Of a DNA stretch of 64,000 nt, positions 54,530 through 64,000 are shown piece after piece. Position 1 is the first letter of the stretch. Each line of letters starts with the position of its first letter. Position numbers and translations under genes: made by a program. The DNA is from Gracilibacillus kekensis (GTDB taxonomy: Bacteria > Bacillota > Bacilli > Bacillales > Amphibacillaceae), in assembly GCF_900143085.1 (NCBI RefSeq), contig NZ_FRCZ01000004.1:186001-250000 (forward strand), given 5' to 3'. The notes beneath the pieces are model-generated. The model was not told where the DNA came from. It saw nothing but the letters and a program-made list of their open reading frames with translations, and ran no database searches.

Positions 54530-55099
54530 TTGTTTAAGAGATTTGTTTGGATAATGTTCCTACTGCTTATTATGAGTGCTTGTACATCTGAAAAAAAACT
54601 GGACACAAGGAAACTTGAAGTGGCAGAAGAAGATGTAAACATATTATATAAACCCGTAGATAAGAAAAAAGCAGAAGTAGTATTGCCATATGAAATTGAG
54701 TACCCGACATATTTCCCTTTTGAGCACGAAGAAACAAATGTAGCTATTGTGGGATGGGAAGACAGCAATGAAAAGATTGTCACATCTATTAGATACCCTT
54801 CGATAGAAGAAGATGATAGATGGAATGAAGGTTCCATCTATCAACCAGCTATACCGAATGTTAATTATACTGTGGCAAATTTCGATAGGTATTATAGCGA
54901 GTATGCAGATATGAATGGATATGATGAAATTAAAATAGGTGATGATATAACTGGTTTGTTTAAGTTAAACAAAGAAATCAGTGGAGCTGAATTACATTGG
55001 TTTGATGGAAAGATAGAATATAATTTACAAATAATGTATTATAGTGAGGACACTAAGGAATTAGAAGACGAGTTAATTAAAATAGCTAATTCAATATAA
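54530..55099 (+). CDS. Putative lipoprotein of unknown function
   Basis: 189 residues from a TTG behind GGGGTG. The signal peptide (FVWIMFLLLIMSAC) ends in a lipobox with Cys18, so the protein should be tethered to the outer face of the membrane. The mature part is acidic, rich in Tyr, Asp and Glu, and contains no domain I recognise. It is single-gene and flanked by boundary repeats on both sides. Confidence 0.8.
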   Translation: MFKRFVWIMFLLLIMSACTSEKKLDTRKLEVAEEDVNILYKPVDKKKAEVVLPYEIEYPTYFPFEHEETNVAIVGWEDSNEKIVTSIRYPSIEEDDRWNEGSIYQPAIPNVNYTVANFDRYYSEYADMNGYDEIKIGDDITGLFKLNKEISGAELHWFDGKIEYNLQIMYYSEDTKELEDELIKIANSI

Positions 55100-55105
55100 G
55101 ATACT

Positions 55106-55302
55106 CTTCAACTAAAGGTGTATATAATTCCTGAAATATTCCCTTTTTTTGTCGGTGCAAGTTTAGGGTATGTAATGTTTAATAGAGATTTTGAATCTAC
55201 TGGACTATTAAGCTAACGGAATGTTTTAGTGGAACGAGGTGTTGTTGATGTCGCGTGTTTTATTGCTTTTTGAGCTAATGGACAGAGTTATCCAATAAAT
55301 AA
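55106..55302. repeat. Cassette-boundary repeats, copies 4-6 (degenerate cluster)
   Basis: Three degraded copies: CTTCAACTAAAGG at 55106, TTAAGCTAACGGAATGTTTT at 55208 and TTTTGAGCTAATGGACAGAG at 55267. They fill the 220-nt gap between the lipoprotein and kinase genes, which has no coding frame. Tandem remnants suggest that modules were lost between them. Confidence 0.5.
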
Positions 55303-55319
55303 GCCTGGGAGGTTAGTAT

Positions 55320-55817
55320 ATGAAACGATTGGGAAAGCTATACTTTTTCTGTGGAAAAATGGGTGCAGGAAAATCAACTAAATCAAAACAATTGACTATA
55401 GAAAAACATGCAGTACTGATGTCTGAGGATGAATGGCTGTCATTTCTTTATCCAAATCAGATTGAAACATTTGAAGACTATCTAAAATTCTCAGCACAGC
55501 TTAAACCGTTGGTGAAAAAGCATGTCCAAAACATATTAAGTGTTGGTACAGATGTAGTGATGGATTTTCCGGCTAACACTCAAAAACAGCGAAAGTGGTT
55601 TTTGGATATGGTGTCAGAGATAAATGCAAGCCATCAACTAATTTTCCTTAATCTAAATAACGAGAAATGCTTACGTCATATTGCACAAAGACGTAACGAA
55701 CAACCCGAAAGAAGGGCTTTTGACACGGAAGAGGTGTTTAATCATGTTACTAAATTTTTTGAAGCACCAGAGCCATCCGAGGGTTTAAATATTTTGGAAT
55801 TAAGCGGACGAGAATAA
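55320..55817 (+). CDS. P-loop kinase-like ATPase (AAA_33 type)
   Basis: 165 residues with Walker A FFCGKMGAGKST at residues 9-20, a central VVMDFPANTQKQRKWF and an Arg-rich lid region CLRHIAQRRNEQPERRAFDT. This is the layout of small predicted kinases related to zeta toxin or polynucleotide kinase. No antitoxin neighbour is present. ATG follows GGGAGG. The substrate is unknown, probably a small molecule. It is the last of the accessory modules. Confidence 0.82.
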   Translation: MKRLGKLYFFCGKMGAGKSTKSKQLTIEKHAVLMSEDEWLSFLYPNQIETFEDYLKFSAQLKPLVKKHVQNILSVGTDVVMDFPANTQKQRKWFLDMVSEINASHQLIFLNLNNEKCLRHIAQRRNEQPERRAFDTEEVFNHVTKFFEAPEPSEGLNILELSGRE

Positions 55818-55984
55818 CAATGAGTTCAATGATTCCTGTGTATAGAGTACCTTCTATTACTGTATGGTACTCAATAAGATATAAAATGAAATGTGAGTAC
55901 GAAAAGTCTCAAATATATATGTTAAAATCGATTTAAGGCTACAATAGTTAAACAGAGAGAGTCGATTATGGCAGCTCTATTTTA

Positions 55985-56016
55985 TAAAAATAGTATGCCT
56001 AAAATACGGCATACTA
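55985..56016 (-). terminator. Terminator of msrA
   Basis: Stem TAGTATGCC/GGCATACTA with an 8-nt loop, followed on the minus strand by TTTTTAT. Confidence 0.75.
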
Positions 56017-56040
56017 ATTAAACTTTGGCTGTATATATCA

Positions 56041-56568
56041 TTAATCCCAATGCTTCTCAATAAATTCGTCTCTACCAGATTGTTCACGATCTAATTTATA
56101 TTCCTTTTCATTTTTCTTATAAAACTCCTGATGATATTCCTCTGCAGGATAAAAGGTAGCTGCTGGTAAAATTTCAGTAACAATCTCTTTCTGGAATCTA
56201 TTTTCGTTTTCTAATGCTTTTTTGGAATCTATCGCAAGTGATCGTTGCTCTTCATTATGATAAAAAATGGCTGTCCGGTATTGAGGACCTCTATCGTGAA
56301 ATTGACCACCATCATCAGTTGGGTCGATTTGTGGCCAATATAAATCTAATATTTGTTGGTAATTAATTTTTTCTGGCTCATATGTTATCTGAACAGCTTC
56401 ATAATGTCCTGTTGTTCCTTTTTTGACCTCTTCATATACGGGATTTTCGATATGGCCACCAGTGTAACCTGAAATAACACTTTCGACACCATCCCACTGA
56501 TCAAAAGGCTTTACCATGCACCAGAAGCAGCCACCAGCAAATGTCGCTTTTTCGAATTTTTTATCCAT
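56041..56568 (-). CDS. msrA: Peptide-methionine (S)-S-oxide reductase MsrA
   Basis: MsrA repairs oxidised methionine in proteins. 175 residues with the active-site motif AGGCFWCMV (catalytic Cys14), then GYTGGHIENPVYEEVKKGTT, GHYEAVQITY and QIDPTDDGGQFHDRG. ATG 56568 follows AAAGGAG; an in-frame ATG 24 nt upstream lacks a site. No C-terminal resolving cysteines are visible, so recycling is probably by the Cys17 or another route. No msrB is adjacent. Confidence 0.95.
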   Translation of the reverse strand: MDKKFEKATFAGGCFWCMVKPFDQWDGVESVISGYTGGHIENPVYEEVKKGTTGHYEAVQITYEPEKINYQQILDLYWPQIDPTDDGGQFHDRGPQYRTAIFYHNEEQRSLAIDSKKALENENRFQKEIVTEILPAATFYPAEEYHQEFYKKNEKEYKLDREQSGRDEFIEKHWD

Positions 56569-56665
56569 CAATCTTTCTCCTTTATATTGCAAAATCTAAG
56601 TCTAGCATTTAATATACTAATTATGTATGTAGAAGTAAATTAATTAATCTTAGAAGGTGAATTGA

Positions 56666-57556
56666 ATGACAAACAAATCAAATGTTTTAATTATAGATGG
56701 AATGGCGTTGCTGTTTAGAGGTTTCTTTGCAACAGCATTTACCGGTAATTTTATGGTAAATAGTAAAGGGATCCCAAGAAACGGATTGTTTGGTTTTCTA
56801 AATTACTTTTGTAATGCGATAGAAACGTTTCAGCCTACACATGTTATCTGTTGCTGGGACATGGGAAGTCAAACTTTTAGAAATGATTTATACAAAGGCT
56901 ATAAGTCAAACCGTGATGCACCACCAGAGGAGTTGGTTCCACAGTTTGATTTGGCAAAAGATATTGTCTCTGCATTTCAAGTCCCCAATGTAGGAATTGT
57001 GGGGTATGAAGCAGATGATTGTATTGGTACTTTAGCAAAACAACTACAAGCAGATCATCAAGTGACAGTAGTAACTGGGGATCAAGATTTACTGCAGCTT
57101 GTAGACCAGCAGATCAATATTGCCATCATGAAGAAAGGACAAGGCAATTATGATGTGTTTAATATTGATAACTTTTATGAAAAAAGAGGGCTTACCCCAG
57201 CTCAAATTATTGAATTGAAAGGGTTAATGGGCGATTCCTCCGATAATTATCCAGGCATTAAAGGTGTCGGTGAAAAGACTGCATTAAAGCTTCTACAGCA
57301 GTATGAAACGATTGATAACATGCTAGCTGATAAAGATAATTTAACAAAAGGGATGCAAAATAAATTGGATCAATATGCAGAAGATCTTGAAATTTCTCGC
57401 AAACTAGCAGAAATATATACAGAGGTACCATTAACATTTTCGATTGAGGATGCCTTATGGAATAAAGATCACAGTAGTATCCACACCTTTTTATTAGAAG
57501 ACTTAGAATTTAAGAATCCTGAACGCTGGTTAGGTAAATTACAAATGGCGAAGTAA
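56666..57556 (+). CDS. ypcP: 5'-3' exonuclease YpcP (PolA N-terminal-like)
   Basis: Stand-alone flap/5' exonuclease of 296 residues, homologous to the N-terminal domain of DNA polymerase I. In B. subtilis YpcP acts in RNA primer removal. Metal-binding acidic motifs are CCWDMGSQTFRNDLYKGYK, YEADDCIGTLAK and VTGDQDLLQLV, and the helix-hairpin-helix is LMGDSSDNYPGIKGVGEKTA. ATG follows AGAAGGTGA. Confidence 0.94.
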   Translation: MTNKSNVLIIDGMALLFRGFFATAFTGNFMVNSKGIPRNGLFGFLNYFCNAIETFQPTHVICCWDMGSQTFRNDLYKGYKSNRDAPPEELVPQFDLAKDIVSAFQVPNVGIVGYEADDCIGTLAKQLQADHQVTVVTGDQDLLQLVDQQINIAIMKKGQGNYDVFNIDNFYEKRGLTPAQIIELKGLMGDSSDNYPGIKGVGEKTALKLLQQYETIDNMLADKDNLTKGMQNKLDQYAEDLEISRKLAEIYTEVPLTFSIEDALWNKDHSSIHTFLLEDLEFKNPERWLGKLQMAK

Positions 57557-57700
57557 ACGAATAATATATATGTTCTACGAAAGAGGATGGGACATCACTT
57601 ACGACAGAGGAAAGAATCGTTGTAACTCTTCTTAGAGTTAAGTCATTAAATCGTGAAAATGATAAAATAGCTTTGATCTAATGTAAGAATATTCTTCACA

Positions 57701-57797
57701 GGATAAGACTCTCGCTTAACGGGATAACTCTAATTATCCCGTTAAGCGAGAGTCTTATCCCGTCAAGAGAGGGTATTATCCCGTGAACATATCAATC
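57701..57797. repeat. Perfect 27-bp palindrome plus 21-bp direct repeats
   Basis: Bases 57701-57727 are the exact reverse complement of 57734-57760, with a 6-nt centre CTCTAA. The right arm starts a 21-bp direct repeat: TTATCCCGTTAAG at 57734, TTATCCCGTCAAG at 57755 and TTATCCCGTGAAC at 57776. No T-run follows, so it is not a normal terminator. It lies in the gene-free 353 nt between ypcP and gltC. Confidence 0.85.
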
Positions 57798-57850
57798 ACA
57801 TATTGTTGTAGAATTAACCACGACATTTAATGTAGAAAATACCCAAAAAA

Positions 57851-57876
57851 CGAACTACAAAAAGTTCGGTTTTTTA
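57851..57876. terminator. Bidirectional terminator between ypcP and gltC
   Basis: Stem CGAACT/AGTTCG is extended by A-runs and T-runs on both sides (AAAAAACGAACT and AGTTCGGTTTTTT). Confidence 0.8.
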
Positions 57877-57909
57877 TTTTGGCTAAATAACTCTGTTTTT
57901 TTATTCCGC

Positions 57910-58812
57910 TTATTGAAACCGTTGTAAAATAGAAAAGAATTCCTTAATAAACTCATAGAATACTTGTTCAGATGGAGCAAGCTTTCTGTTTTTTGGAATA
58001 ATAATTCCTACAGTACGTTTTAATTCTGGATTCTGTATTGCTACTTTTGCACTGTAATATGGATTCAAATCGTTAAAAGCACTTTCCGGTAATAATGTGA
58101 TACCAATACCTGCAGCGACTAACCCCTTAATCGCATCTAAATCTTCCCCTTGTGATGATATGTTTGGTGTAAATCCAGCTTGTTTACATCCATCTATTAC
58201 TAATTGATGCAAAACATACCCTTCTGGAAATAAAACAAATGATTCATCATGTAAGTCTCTTAAGTTCACACTACTCTGTTCGGCGATAGGGTGTGAGTTT
58301 GGAACTAATGCATAAAAGCTCTCCGTAAATAAAATATCACCCAAGATATCGGGATGCTCTGTTGGTACAGGTCCCAAAAATGCAACATCAATTTCACGGT
58401 TTTCGACTGATTCAATTAAAAAGTTATACGATCCCTGTCGCAATTGGAAAGCAATTTTAGGATGTTTCTTTTTAAATTCCGATACCACTGTTGGTAACAA
58501 ATTACTTGCTAAACTGGTAGGAAAACCAATTTTAATCGAGCCACGTTCTGGATCGATATATTCATCGATTTGTTTTTTTGCATGGTCGATTGCTTTTAAT
58601 GCCGTTTTGGTATGTGTTAAAAATATCTTCCCTATATGTGTTAAACGCACATTTCTTCCTTCTCTTTCAAAGAGCTCCACACCTAGCTCTGCCTCTAAAT
58701 TAGCAATTTGTCTACTTATAGCAGATTGAGCAACATGCAATTCCGCTGCCGCATCTGATACGTGTTCACGCTCCGCTACTTCAACAAAATAACGCAATTG
58801 ACGTAACTCCAC
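57910..58812 (-). CDS. gltC: LysR-family activator of glutamate synthase GltC
   Basis: In B. subtilis GltC activates gltAB and represses itself in response to 2-oxoglutarate and glutamate. 300 residues. The N-terminal HTH has MELRQLRYFVEVAEREHVSD and VAQSAISRQIANLEAELGVE; the effector domain has GFPTSLASNLLPTV and EGEDLDAIKGLVAAGIGITL, very close to B. subtilis GltC. GTG 58812 is preferred because the GAGGTG site overlaps an earlier in-frame GTG. It is divergent from gltA, the classic arrangement. Confidence 0.95.
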   Translation of the reverse strand: MELRQLRYFVEVAEREHVSDAAAELHVAQSAISRQIANLEAELGVELFEREGRNVRLTHIGKIFLTHTKTALKAIDHAKKQIDEYIDPERGSIKIGFPTSLASNLLPTVVSEFKKKHPKIAFQLRQGSYNFLIESVENREIDVAFLGPVPTEHPDILGDILFTESFYALVPNSHPIAEQSSVNLRDLHDESFVLFPEGYVLHQLVIDGCKQAGFTPNISSQGEDLDAIKGLVAAGIGITLLPESAFNDLNPYYSAKVAIQNPELKRTVGIIIPKNRKLAPSEQVFYEFIKEFFSILQRFQ

Positions 58813-58844
58813 AGGTTTCACCTCATAATATATATCAGAATTAG

Positions 58845-58872
58845 AACAATATCATATTTATTATATATTGTT
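58845..58872. promoter_or_regulatory. Dyad in the gltC-gltA intergenic region, candidate GltC site
   Basis: AACAATAT-N12-ATATTGTT is an inverted repeat 33 nt before gltC and 68 nt before gltA. LysR regulators usually bind such interrupted dyads in divergent promoters. It is not matched against a known GltC box. Confidence 0.45.
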
Positions 58873-58939
58873 TCGATCAATAATAAAACTTACAATGTTA
58901 ATAGACACCTTAAAGTATATTTGAATGGGGGCGACATAT

Positions 58940-61900
58940 ATGACGTATCAAGATTTGCCTAGTGCCCAAGGGTTATACCATCCGGATTTTGAACATGATG
59001 CTTGTGGTATTGGCTTATATGCGCATATAAAAGGGAAACAAACACATGATATCGTAAAAAAAGGTTTAGACATGTTATGCAAATTAGAACACCGTGGTGG
59101 ACAAGGGAGTGATCCACTTACAGGTGATGGATCTGGATTAATGGTACAGATCCCTGATTCTTATTTTAGAAGAGTATGTAAAGACTTTCAACTACCAGCT
59201 GTAGGTCGTTATGGAGTTGGTATGTTATTTCTATCTCAAAATAAAAAAGAACAAGAAGAAGCGATCGATAAAATCAATCAATTAATTGAACAGGAAGGAC
59301 AAAAACTAATCGGCTGGAGAGATGTGCCTGTAGATCCTGCAGACATTGGTAAAGGTGCGATTGATACATTGCCGAATGTACGTCAAGTATTTATTGAGGC
59401 GGCAAACGAATTAGAAGATGATCTTGCATTTGAAAGAAAGTTATATATTATCCGTAAACAAGCTGAAAATTGGGCAAATGAAAAAGAATATCGTTTTTAT
59501 TTCCCAAGTTTATCAAGTAGAACGATTGTCTATAAAGGGCTACTAACGCCGGATCAAGTTGATAAATTTTATTTAGATCTTCAAGAGAAAGATTTTGTAT
59601 CAGCATTTTCGTTAGTACACTCACGATTTAGTACGAATACATTTCCATCTTGGGAAAGAGCTCACCCTAACCGTTATCTCATTCATAATGGTGAGATTAA
59701 TACGATGCGAGGAAATGTAAACTGGATGCGTGCAAGAGAACAACAATTTGTTTCGAAAGCGTTTGGTGAGGACTTGCAAAAAGTTATGCCGATTATTAAT
59801 GGCGGGGGCAGTGACTCAGCAACATTAGATAATGCACTGGAATTTTTCACTTTAGCCGGACGTAAGCCAGCTCATGCTGCCATGATGTTGATTCCGGAAC
59901 CATGGGAGAAAAATCCACACATGGATCCCAACAAACGTTCCTTTTATCAATACCATAGTATGATGATGGAACCGTGGGACGGACCAACTTCGATTACATT
60001 CACAAATGGCAAGCAAATCGGTGCAATCCTTGACCGTAACGGGTTGCGACCTGCGCGTTATTATGTGACAAAAGATGACTATATTATCTATTCTTCAGAA
60101 GTTGGTGTCATTGATTACGAAGAAGAAAATATTTTATTAAAAGAACGTTTAAGCCCAGGCAAAATGCTATTAGTAGATATTGAAGAAGGACGAATTATCT
60201 CAGATAAAGAGATAAAAGAGGAAATTTCAGAAGCTCATCCTTATCAAGAATGGTTAGAGGAACAAATTGTGCCATTAGAAGTGGATGCGGAAGATGATGC
60301 GTATTTAGATCCTCAGCTTCTACAAAAACAAAAAGCATTTGGTTATACAACAGAAGATGTCGAGAAATACTTGCTTCCGCTGATTGAAGGTGGAAAAGAT
60401 CCAATTGGTGCAATGGGAAATGATATGCCATTAGCTGTTTTATCAGAACGTCCGCAAAGCTTGTTCAATTATTTTAAACAATTATTTGCACAAGTGACAA
60501 ATCCACCAATCGATGCTTACCGTGAGCAATTAGTTACATCAATGTTGACATGGATAGGTGGAGAGGGAGATATTCTTGACCCGACAAATACAAAGGGATA
60601 TCGAATTCGATTAGATTCGCCAATCTTATCTAATTCTCAGATCGAAAAATTAGAGAGCAATAAAATCGAAGGATTTCAGGCGACTGTGATCGACACACTT
60701 TTTACAAAAGATATGGGGAAAGCCCTTGATAAAGTGTTTACAGATGCAAAAGCAGCGATAAAAGCAGGAAGCAATATCATTATTCTTAGTGATAAAGATA
60801 TGGATGCAAGTTCTAAGGCGATTCCTACTCTATTAGCTGTTAGTGGTTTACATCAGTATTTAGTGCGTGAAGGACTGCGTACAAAGGCAAGTATTATAGC
60901 ACAAACTGGTGAAGCCCGTGAAGTACACCATTTTGCGACAATGCTGGGTTATGGTGTTGATGCGATTCATCCGTATTTAGTGTACCAAACCTATTATGAA
61001 ACGATTTTAAACAATCAACTAAAAATGAATTTAGCACAGGTTCAAGATAAATTTATTAGTGTGGCAACAGAAGGTATTATCAAAGTAATGTCAAAAATCG
61101 GTATTTCAACAGTTCAAAGTTACCGTGGTGCACAGATATTCGAAGCAGTAGGGATCAGCAAACAAGTGATTGCAGATCATTTTACAGGTACGGCTTCACA
61201 AATCGATGGTATTGATCTAGACGTGATTCAAGAAGAAACAGAAAAACGTCATAAAGACGGTTATAAAAAAGCGATTGAACAGTCACTAGAATCAGGAAGT
61301 GATTTCCAATGGCGTCAAGTAGGTGAGCACCATGCCTTTAATCCAACAACGATTCATACATTACAATGGGCATGCCGTCGTGGCGATTACAAGTTATTTA
61401 AAAAATTCTCGAAAACGGCGAATGAAGAGCGAATTGGCTTTTTGCGTAATTTATTCGACTTCAAGAAATCGAATAGTATTCCAATTGAAGAAGTGGAATC
61501 CGTTGATTCGATTGTCAAACGATTTAAAACAGGGGCAATGTCATTTGGTTCGATAAGCAAGGAAGCCCATGAAGCATTGGCTATTGCAATGAACCGTTTA
61601 GGTGGAAAAAGTAATAGTGGTGAAGGTGGCGAAGATGCGGATCGTTTTACGGTTGATGAGAATGGTGACTTACGTTCTAGTGCAATCAAGCAGGTAGCAT
61701 CAGGACGTTTCGGTGCCAAAAGCCATTACCTTGTGAATGCCAAAGAATTACAGATAAAAATGGCGCAAGGGGCAAAACCAGGTGAAGGTGGACAGTTACC
61801 AGGCATGAAAGTATACCCATGGGTAGCAGATGTTCGTGGGTCCACACCAGGCGTTGACTTAATTTCACCTCCACCACACCATGATATCTATTCGATTGAG

Positions 61901-63493
61901 GATTTAGCACAACTTATTCATGATTTAAAAAATGCCAATCGTGATGCACGTGTCAGTGTCAAACTAGTAGCAAAATCTGGTGTAGGTACGATCGCTGCAG
62001 GTGTGGCAAAAGGCAGTGCAGATGTTATCTCTGTTGTTGGTTATGACGGTGGTACTGGTGCTTCACCTAAAACAAGTATTAAACATGCAGGCTTACCGTG
62101 GGAATTAGGTCTTGCAGAAGCACATCAAACATTAATGTTAAATGGCCTTAGAGATAGAGTCATTTTAGAAACAGACGGAAAATTATTAACAGGTAAAGAT
62201 GTCGTGATGGCTGCACTACTTGGTGCAGAGGAATATGGATTTGCAACAGCACCATTGGTTGTTGTTGGATGTATCATGATGCGTGTTTGTCATAATGACA
62301 CATGCCCAGTAGGGGTAGCAACCCAAAACCCTGAACTACGCAAGAAATTTACCGGAAACCCTGACCATGTCGTCAATTACATGACATTCCTTGCCGAAGA
62401 AGTTCGTGAAATCATGGCTGAACTTGGTTTTAGAACGATAGATGAAATGGTTGGAAGAACAGATGTCTTGGAGGTTTCTGAACGTGCGGAGGCACACTGG
62501 AAAGCAAAACATCTTGATTTAACCACCTTATTATATCAAGCAGAGGGTACTCGTACCAATACAACAAAACAAGATCATAAGCTTGATCAATCATTAGACC
62601 TTAAATACATTTTACCGACTGTACAACATGCGATCGAAACAGGAGAAGCATTAGAAGCCTCTTTCCCGATTAAAAATACAGATCGAGTAGTGGGTACGAT
62701 TGTTGGTAGTGAAATCTCGAAAAAATATGGTGAAAGAGGATTGCCGGAGGATACGATTAATCTTCATTTCAGAGGCTCAGCAGGCCAAAGTTTTGGTGCC
62801 TTTATTCCTTCTGGTATGACACTAACCGTAACAGGAGATGCCAATGACTATGTTGGTAAAGGTTTATCGGGTGGAAAGGTGATTGTACGTGCATCCGAAA
62901 AGTCTACCATTGATCCTGGTAACAATGTGATCGCTGGTAATGTTTCCTTCTATGGTGCAACTAGCGGGGAAGCTTATATTCAAGGATATGCAGGAGAACG
63001 ATTTGCTGTAAGAAACAGTGGAGCCAACATTGTAGTCGAAGGTGTTGGAGATCATGGTTGTGAATATATGACAGGTGGACGCATTGTCATCTTAGGAAAT
63101 GTAGGTAAAAACTTTGCAGCAGGTATGTCTGGCGGGATTGCTTACGTGAAACCTGATAATATCGAAAAATTCAAACGTCTATGTAACGATGAATTAGTAC
63201 AGTTTGAATCACTTACAGATCCAGATGAAATTGAGGAAGTGAAAGAATTAATTATGAATCACCAAGAGTATACAAATAGTGATAAGGCTATGATTACCTT
63301 ACAAAACTGGGAGGAAGAAGTAGTCAATTTCGTAAAAGTTATTCCTACTGATTATAAATTAATGTTACAACAAATCGAATGGTTTGAAGCTCAAGGTTTT
63401 TCTGAGGAAGAAGCGAGATTAGAAGCATTTACGGCAAAAAAAGAAAACAAAATGACAGTAGAAATAAATAGAGAAGAAATTGTGATGAAATAG
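58940..63493 (+). CDS. gltA: Glutamate synthase large subunit GltA
   Basis: NADPH-dependent GOGAT large subunit: makes two glutamates from glutamine and 2-oxoglutarate. 1517 residues. A short propeptide precedes the N-terminal nucleophile Cys22 ([12 protein letters not shown]). The class II amidotransferase domain is followed by the central domain, the FMN barrel with [11 protein letters not shown] and [15 protein letters not shown], the [3Fe-4S] cysteines near [18 protein letters not shown], and the C-terminal GXGXG beta-helix. ATG 58940 follows GGGGGCG; ATG 58925 overlaps that site. Operon with gltB 16 nt downstream. Confidence 0.97.
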   Translation: MTYQDLPSAQGLYHPDFEHDACGIGLYAHIKGKQTHDIVKKGLDMLCKLEHRGGQGSDPLTGDGSGLMVQIPDSYFRRVCKDFQLPAVGRYGVGMLFLSQNKKEQEEAIDKINQLIEQEGQKLIGWRDVPVDPADIGKGAIDTLPNVRQVFIEAANELEDDLAFERKLYIIRKQAENWANEKEYRFYFPSLSSRTIVYKGLLTPDQVDKFYLDLQEKDFVSAFSLVHSRFSTNTFPSWERAHPNRYLIHNGEINTMRGNVNWMRAREQQFVSKAFGEDLQKVMPIINGGGSDSATLDNALEFFTLAGRKPAHAAMMLIPEPWEKNPHMDPNKRSFYQYHSMMMEPWDGPTSITFTNGKQIGAILDRNGLRPARYYVTKDDYIIYSSEVGVIDYEEENILLKERLSPGKMLLVDIEEGRIISDKEIKEEISEAHPYQEWLEEQIVPLEVDAEDDAYLDPQLLQKQKAFGYTTEDVEKYLLPLIEGGKDPIGAMGNDMPLAVLSERPQSLFNYFKQLFAQVTNPPIDAYREQLVTSMLTWIGGEGDILDPTNTKGYRIRLDSPILSNSQIEKLESNKIEGFQATVIDTLFTKDMGKALDKVFTDAKAAIKAGSNIIILSDKDMDASSKAIPTLLAVSGLHQYLVREGLRTKASIIAQTGEAREVHHFATMLGYGVDAIHPYLVYQTYYETILNNQLKMNLAQVQDKFISVATEGIIKVMSKIGISTVQSYRGAQIFEAVGISKQVIADHFTGTASQIDGIDLDVIQEETEKRHKDGYKKAIEQSLESGSDFQWRQVGEHHAFNPTTIHTLQWACRRGDYKLFKKFSKTANEERIGFLRNLFDFKKSNSIPIEEVESVDSIVKRFKTGAMSFGSISKEAHEALAIAMNRLGGKSNSGEGGEDADRFTVDENGDLRSSAIKQVASGRFGAKSHYLVNAKELQIKMAQGAKPGEGGQLPGMKVYPWVADVRGSTPGVDLISPPPHHDIYSIEDLAQLIHDLKNANRDARVSVKLVAKSGVGTIAAGVAKGSADVISVVGYDGGTGASPKTSIKHAGLPWELGLAEAHQTLMLNGLRDRVILETDGKLLTGKDVVMAALLGAEEYGFATAPLVVVGCIMMRVCHNDTCPVGVATQNPELRKKFTGNPDHVVNYMTFLAEEVREIMAELGFRTIDEMVGRTDVLEVSERAEAHWKAKHLDLTTLLYQAEGTRTNTTKQDHKLDQSLDLKYILPTVQHAIETGEALEASFPIKNTDRVVGTIVGSEISKKYGERGLPEDTINLHFRGSAGQSFGAFIPSGMTLTVTGDANDYVGKGLSGGKVIVRASEKSTIDPGNNVIAGNVSFYGATSGEAYIQGYAGERFAVRNSGANIVVEGVGDHGCEYMTGGRIVILGNVGKNFAAGMSGGIAYVKPDNIEKFKRLCNDELVQFESLTDPDEIEEVKELIMNHQEYTNSDKAMITLQNWEEEVVNFVKVIPTDYKLMLQQIEWFEAQGFSEEEARLEAFTAKKENKMTVEINREEIVMK

Positions 63494-63509
63494 AAAGGAG
63501 ACAGATGAT

Positions 63510-64000
63510 ATGGGGAAAGCAACAGGTTTTATGGAGTTTGAAAGACAAACGGCAAATGAGCGTGATCCGTTAACAAGAATTCATGACTGGAAAGAATACT
63601 CTGCTCCTTTCTCAGATGAAGTAGCAAAAACACAAGGAGCACGTTGTATGGATTGTGGTACACCATTCTGTCATATTGGGATGGATATTGATGGGGCAAC
63701 TTCTGGTTGCCCTGTCTATAACCTCATCCCTGAGTGGAATGATTTGGTGTACAAAGGGAAATGGAAAGAAGCTTTGGATCGTTTAATGAAAACAAATAAC
63801 TTTCCGGAATTCACCGGGAGAGTTTGTCCAGCACCATGTGAAGGCTCTTGTACAGTAGCCATTAACGACCCGGCAATTACGATCAAAAATATTGAACAGA
63901 AAATCATTGATACAGGTTTTGAAAACGGCTGGATTCAACCTCGTGTACCAGTTAAACGTACAGGCAAAACCGTAGCGATTATCGGTTCTGGACCTGCTGG
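63510..64000 (+). CDS. gltB: Glutamate synthase small subunit GltB (3' end outside window)
   Basis: Electron-input subunit of GOGAT; about 163 of roughly 490 residues are in view. The N-terminal [4Fe-4S] ferredoxin-like domain shows [11 protein letters not shown] near residue 47, [18 protein letters not shown] and [14 protein letters not shown]. It is followed by the start of the FAD-binding Rossmann fold ([10 protein letters not shown]), where the window ends. ATG 63510 follows AAAGGAG at the end of gltA. Open at the right edge. Confidence 0.96.
   Translation, partial: MGKATGFMEFERQTANERDPLTRIHDWKEYSAPFSDEVAKTQGARCMDCGTPFCHIGMDIDGATSGCPVYNLIPEWNDLVYKGKWKEALDRLMKTNNFPEFTGRVCPAPCEGSCTVAINDPAITIKNIEQKIIDTGFENGWIQPRVPVKRTGKTVAIIGSGPA

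Noticed and set aside
57701-57760. Rho-independent terminator for ypcP
   Set aside because: The palindrome has no T-run on either side; a normal bidirectional terminator exists at 57851-57876.

Overview
The window is about 64 kb of AT-rich chromosome from a spore-forming member of the Bacillaceae. Gene order follows the Bacillus subtilis mutSL-miaA-hfq-hflX-ynbB-glnRA and lexA-yneB-ynzC-tkt-yneF-ccdA-yneK-citB-yneN-yneP-yneQ-plsY-yneT-parEC stretches. The codon use and the intergenic repeats look like the halotolerant Gracilibacillus/Oceanobacillus/Virgibacillus side of the family. That genus-level guess is inference; no rRNA gene is present to fix it.

Layout. 1-7.9 kb: mismatch repair (mutS, cut by the window edge, and mutL), tRNA modification (miaA), the RNA chaperone gene hfq, the ribosome GTPase gene hflX and a PLP enzyme (ynbB). 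8.0-9.9 kb: glnR-glnA with a promoter and an exact GlnR/TnrA-type operator. 9.9-12.75 kb: a decayed integrative element bounded by a 64-bp direct repeat of the glnA 3' end. It holds remnants of a tyrosine recombinase and a DnaB-like helicase, a CotY/CotZ-type coat gene and several small broken genes. 12.8-15.7 kb: an aldo/keto reductase and Gfo/Idh/MocA dehydrogenase operon with a divergent AraC regulator. 15.8-17.4 kb: the SOS locus, lexA divergent from a 31-residue membrane peptide and yneB, with three LexA boxes. 17.5-31 kb: ynzC, tkt, yneF, ccdA, an orphan mrpB, yneK, a soluble PAS histidine kinase, aconitase, a TlpA-type thioredoxin, a double AAA+ protein, a thioesterase, yneQ, yidD and folE2. 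31.5-37.3 kb: plsY, a CoA-binding protein and parE-parC, the latter behind an SOS-box promoter. 37.6-41.2 kb: a two-headed dynamin (dynA).

41.3-47.9 kb: histidine synthesis, with hisJ divergent from hisZGDBHFI. The operon is translationally coupled, but hisA is missing between hisH and hisF. 48-55.8 kb: an accessory region of single-gene modules (esterase, nucleotidyltransferase, acetyltransferases, phosphotransferase, metal-dependent hydrolase-like protein, NUDIX, lipoprotein, P-loop kinase). A short degenerate repeat around the core AACTAACGG sits at module boundaries in its right half. 56-64 kb: msrA, the 5'-3' exonuclease ypcP, a long perfect palindrome, then gltC divergent from gltA-gltB (glutamate synthase, gltB cut by the window edge).

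Themes. Nitrogen assimilation is represented twice (glnRA and gltC/gltAB). The SOS response reaches both the division/recombinase locus and topoisomerase IV. The best candidates for new biology are the element using glnA as its attachment site, the SOS-controlled micro-peptide in the yneA position, the repeat-punctuated cassette region, and the hisA gap.
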